Shown here: piece by piece, positions 4,881-6,921 of the stretch
Layout: the number at the start of each line of letters is the position of its first letter
Position numbering within the stretch: position 1 is the stretch's first letter
Source of the DNA: Candidatus Bathyarchaeota archaeon
GTDB lineage: Archaea; Thermoproteota; Bathyarchaeia; TCS64
DNA length: 6,921 bases
Assembly (NCBI GenBank): GCA_014729945.1
Contig: WJJC01000027.1
Coordinates: 1 to 6,921 of the forward strand
Direction: 5' to 3'
The notes under the pieces: model-generated
What the model saw: only the letters and a program-made list of their open reading frames with translations
Told to the model about the DNA's origin: nothing
Databases searched by the model: none
Made by a program: the position numbers and the translations under genes

Positions 4881-5140
4881 TTATTTTTTCTTCTTACTGC
4901 TTGTCCACCAGTCAAGATAGTCTTGATTACGTTGCCTTTTCTCTTTGTCTTTATCATCTTTATTTTCGTAGAGTTTATCTAAGGCACGGCTAAGCTGTGC
5001 TTCTGTATATGTTAAACCACAACTCTGACAGCTATATTGTCGGAGCTTGAAATCCCATTTTAGTTTTCCGCCGCACTCTGTACAATAAGGTATTAGAATT
5101 CGCCCCCTGAGATTCTTTTCCCAAGCATAGGTTCCACCAT
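4881..5140 (-). CDS. Small zinc-ribbon protein gene, apparently broken by a one-base deletion near its start
   Basis: The minus strand from about 5100 to 4881 encodes a clear small zinc ribbon. It has YCTECGGKLKWDF, then 14 residues between CxxC knuckles, RQYSCQSCGLTYTEAQL, a charged helix and a lysine-rich tail (DWWTSSKKKK). That frame has no ATG, GTG or TTG between its upstream stop (5153-5151) and the ribbon. One frame over, ATG codons at 5140 and 5128 read MVEPMLGK and then hit TAA at 5095. Adding one base in the A4 run (5119-5116) or the G5 run (5107-5103) joins the two into an 86-residue protein that runs smoothly into GRILIPYC. A TATA-like box 28 bases before 5140 and GGTGG five bases before 5128 show the start was used. 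A sequencing error or a recent mutation is likely; an ATT start at 5100 in the ribbon frame is the alternative. The protein's function is unknown. Confidence 0.7.
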
Positions 5141-5162
5141 TTGAACCTCTCTATGAGCCCTG

Positions 5163-5170
5163 AAATTAAA
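5163..5170 (-). promoter_or_regulatory. TATA-like box for the small zinc-ribbon gene
   Basis: TTTAATTT on the minus strand is centred 27 bases before the ATG at 5140. The predicted transcription start falls on or next to that ATG, which indicates a leaderless message. Confidence 0.4.
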
Positions 5171-5180
5171 GGCTTACTGG

Positions 5181-5200
5181 AAAAAAATTTTAGAAAAATT
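5181..5200 (-). terminator. U-run terminator after the malic enzyme gene
   Basis: On the minus strand, just past the malic enzyme stop, the DNA reads through a T5 run and then TCTAAAATTTTTTT. The same TCTAAAATTTTTTT string recurs after the partial gene at the right edge (6770-6757), which supports a terminator role. Confidence 0.6.
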
Positions 5201-5210
5201 GTGGAACTCT

Positions 5211-6551
5211 TTAGGATAGGTTTTTTGGTGGAGATGCAATGTGGCCTTGCTCCATGAGTAGCTTAACTATGTTCTGTGTTCTACTGATAATAGTTTCAGC
5301 TCTTTCATAGAGTTCATCGCGGTTCATCTTTATTCTTGCAAGACCTTGTTCTTGGGCTTTCATACCAGTTTCCGCTGCTTGTAACGGGTATATTTCCCAT
5401 TCATCCATGCTAGGGATGATGTAGTCTTTTGTTAGTCCTTTATCTTCAGCGTATTTCGCTAAGGCTGTAGCTGATGCAATGCACATTTCGTCGCTGATTG
5501 TCTTGGCTCTTACGTCTAGTGCTCCTCTAAATATAGCTGGGAATACTAGACTATTGTTTATCTGGTTGGGGAAATCGCTTCGACCTGTAGCTATTACTTT
5601 GGCGCCTGCTTCTTCAGCCTCCCATGGCCATATCTCGGGTACAGGATTAGCACAGGCGAACACAATGGGGTCATCTGACATAACTTCTATATCCTCTTTT
5701 ATTATAGTGCCTGGACCTGGTTTGCTTGCTGCGATTATTATATCGCTACTCTTGGTAGATGATTTGATTGCGCCTTCAATGTTATCGGGGTTTGTTTCTT
5801 TGGCTATTTCCCATTTGTATGTGCCCTCCAGTTCTTCTCTGTAGGTTCCTATTGTCCCCTTACTATCCACCATGATGATGTTTTTTGGGTCAACTCCAGC
5901 CGATTTAAGGACATAATATGTTCTTGTATTAGCGGAACCAGTGCCAACCAGAGTGAATTTTGCTTCGTTCATCTTTTTGCCCACAAGCTTTAGGGCGTTG
6001 ATGGTGCCTGCTAGGCATATTGCTGCTGTTCCCTGTTGATCGTCATGCCATACGGGTATGGGCATTTCAGCTCGTAGTTTGTCCAGTATCTCGAAGCATT
6101 TTGGGTTGCTGAAATCCTCTAGGTTAATTCCTCCGAAACTAGGCTCTATCCATTTCACTGTTTGGATTATCTCATCCACTTTCTTTGTGCTGAGACATAT
6201 AGGGAACGCGTCCACTCCGCCTAGATACTTGAATATGAGGGCCTTTCCTTCCATAACAGGCATTCCTGCCTGTCCTCCAATATCTCCAAGCCCAAGTACA
6301 CGGGTTCCATCGCTAACGACTGCTACATAGTTCCATTTACTTGTTAGTTCGTATGCTTTCTCTTTCTCTTTCTCAATTTCTAGGCATGCCTGTGCTACAC
6401 CTGGTGTGTACCATATACTGAAATCTTGTAGACTTCGTATGGCTGCTTTGGGCATTACCTCTACCTTACCTTTGTAGAAAGCATGCATTTGAGGAGCTAT
6501 CTCTTTCCATTTCGATGCTTTTTTTAGCAATTCTTCTGTGTCAATGCTCAA
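5211..6551 (-). CDS. Malic enzyme (malate dehydrogenase, oxaloacetate-decarboxylating)
   Basis: It catalyses oxidative decarboxylation of malate to pyruvate and CO2 with NAD or NADP in the cytoplasm, supplying pyruvate and reducing power. The 446 residues match the short prokaryotic form, without a phosphotransacetylase domain. Key elements in order: WYTPGVA (Y48, general acid), SDGTRVLGLGDIG (80-92), VMEGKALIFK (K103, general base), GINLED (E145 and D146) and VWHDDQQGTA (D171) as metal ligands. The Rossmann loop VGTGSAN (202-208) is followed by VDSKG (228-232), then ANPVPEIWP (301-309), GRSDFPNQINN (323-333) and FRGALDVRA (341-349). The loop has asparagine where a third glycine or alanine is usual, so the cofactor preference cannot be read safely. 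The start is TTG at 6551: an in-frame stop lies directly before it, and a TATA-like box 33 bases upstream gives a very short leader. A terminator follows, so it is probably transcribed alone. Confidence 0.96.
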   Translation of the reverse strand: MSIDTEELLKKASKWKEIAPQMHAFYKGKVEVMPKAAIRSLQDFSIWYTPGVAQACLEIEKEKEKAYELTSKWNYVAVVSDGTRVLGLGDIGGQAGMPVMEGKALIFKYLGGVDAFPICLSTKKVDEIIQTVKWIEPSFGGINLEDFSNPKCFEILDKLRAEMPIPVWHDDQQGTAAICLAGTINALKLVGKKMNEAKFTLVGTGSANTRTYYVLKSAGVDPKNIIMVDSKGTIGTYREELEGTYKWEIAKETNPDNIEGAIKSSTKSSDIIIAASKPGPGTIIKEDIEVMSDDPIVFACANPVPEIWPWEAEEAGAKVIATGRSDFPNQINNSLVFPAIFRGALDVRAKTISDEMCIASATALAKYAEDKGLTKDYIIPSMDEWEIYPLQAAETGMKAQEQGLARIKMNRDELYERAETIISRTQNIVKLLMEQGHIASPPKNLS

Positions 6552-6579
6552 TTAAATCAAAAGGAATGAGCCATACCAG

Positions 6580-6588
6580 ATATTTAAG
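6580..6588 (-). promoter_or_regulatory. TATA-like box for the malic enzyme gene
   Basis: CTTAAATAT on the minus strand is centred about 33 bases before the TTG at 6551. The predicted transcription start near 6558 leaves only about seven bases of leader, which agrees with the missing ribosome binding site. Confidence 0.45.
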
Positions 6589-6755
6589 ATATGAACGTAG
6601 GAATCAGCTAATTTATCCAAATATACAAACTAAAACAGTTGAAAGCAAGTGCATTCTTATTGAAAGGAATCTATTGATGTGTTTTCTTGTTTTGATCTAT
6701 AACCCTATCGAAGAGGCTCAAAACACTAAGTTATTCGAAAATCTAATTATATCGT

Positions 6756-6770
6756 AAAAAAAATTTTAGA
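6756..6770 (-). terminator. U-run terminator after the partial gene at the right edge
   Basis: TCTAAAATTTTTTTT on the minus strand begins two bases after the stop codon of the partial gene. It shares 14 bases with the signal after the malic enzyme gene. Confidence 0.55.
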
Positions 6771-6771
6771 G

Positions 6772-6921
6772 TTAGTTATACTCTTCAAGTAATGTTTTTC
6801 GGATTTCTTCGTTTAGTTGTCCCTCTCCATCCACTATATCATGGAAGGTGCTAAAGACCATCTCCAGTTTTCTCCAGTCAGGTACGTATACTCTGCTAAA
6901 CCAGACTCGACTGCTGTCGAC
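6772..6921 (-). CDS. C-terminal 49 residues of an unrecognised protein (cut by window end)
   Basis: The minus-strand frame is open from the last base of the window to a TAA at 6774-6772. The visible residues include SRVWFSRVYVPDWRKLEM, FSTFHDIVDGEGQ and a charged helical end, EIRKTLLEEYN. I do not recognise the family from this fragment. It has no transmembrane segment, and its composition is like that of an ordinary soluble protein. A T8 run right after the stop supports a real gene end. The gene is followed by the malic enzyme on the same strand, 220 bases on and behind its own promoter, so the two are probably separate units. Confidence 0.55.
   Translation of the reverse strand, partial: VDSSRVWFSRVYVPDWRKLEMVFSTFHDIVDGEGQLNEEIRKTLLEEYN

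Noticed and set aside
5479..5844. Plus-strand open frames opposite the malic enzyme (also at 6058-6330).
   Set aside because: They are shadows of a strongly conserved enzyme, with no motif or start signal of their own.
6515..6757. An 80-residue plus-strand open frame, with an inner ATG at 6566, in the gap beside the malic enzyme gene.
   Set aside because: It overlaps the start and promoter of the malic enzyme, has no recognisable motif, no ribosome binding site and an AT-driven composition. The 220-base gap is better explained as promoter plus terminator.
6916..6921. The window ends exactly on GTCGAC, a SalI site.
   Set aside because: It could be a cloning boundary, but six-base sites occur by chance and no vector sequence is visible.

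Overview
The window is from an archaeon with modest GC and AT-rich intergenic regions. Archaeal hallmarks are an archaellum-type FlaF/FlaG gene pair, a TrmB-type regulator, a tRNA-splicing endonuclease with its full catalytic triad, TATA-like boxes about 25-50 bases before most starts, GGTG-type ribosome binding sites and U-run terminators. A TACK lineage such as Thaumarchaeota or Bathyarchaeota is my best guess because NrdR is found there. That placement is inference, not something the sequence proves.

Left part (1-1501, plus strand): the end of a FlaF/FlaG-like gene cut by the window edge, then a second FlaG-like gene one base later that carries an extra C-terminal beta module. AT-rich DNA with U-run terminator signals follows. 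Next comes a small three-helix membrane protein (DUF5658-like) with its own promoter. It converges on a TrmB-family regulator (minus strand, stop at 1509).

Middle (2418-3558): about 500 bases without a gene, holding divergent promoters, a few degenerate direct repeats and TAATC/GATTA palindromes. Then nrdR, whose leader carries a 16-bp ACAC-N8-GTGT element in the position expected of an autoregulatory NrdR box. A 45-residue zinc-ribbon gene follows; its 3' end overlaps the 3' end of endA by four bases.

Right part (3555-6921, minus strand): a DUF47/PhoU-like gene and endA form a tight operon. Upstream is a small zinc-ribbon gene that is intact only if one base is restored near its 5' end. Then comes a malic enzyme with a TTG start, and last the 49-residue C-terminus of an unrecognised protein cut by the window edge.

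The genes are mostly housekeeping or regulatory: deoxynucleotide synthesis control, tRNA splicing, phosphate-related regulation, malate to pyruvate, motility or surface structure. I found no convincing novel multi-gene system, CRISPR array, mobile element, rRNA or tRNA. The most useful observations are the candidate NrdR box, the broken zinc-ribbon gene, the alternative endA start, the beta module on the FlaG-like protein and two small zinc-ribbon genes that length filters would miss.
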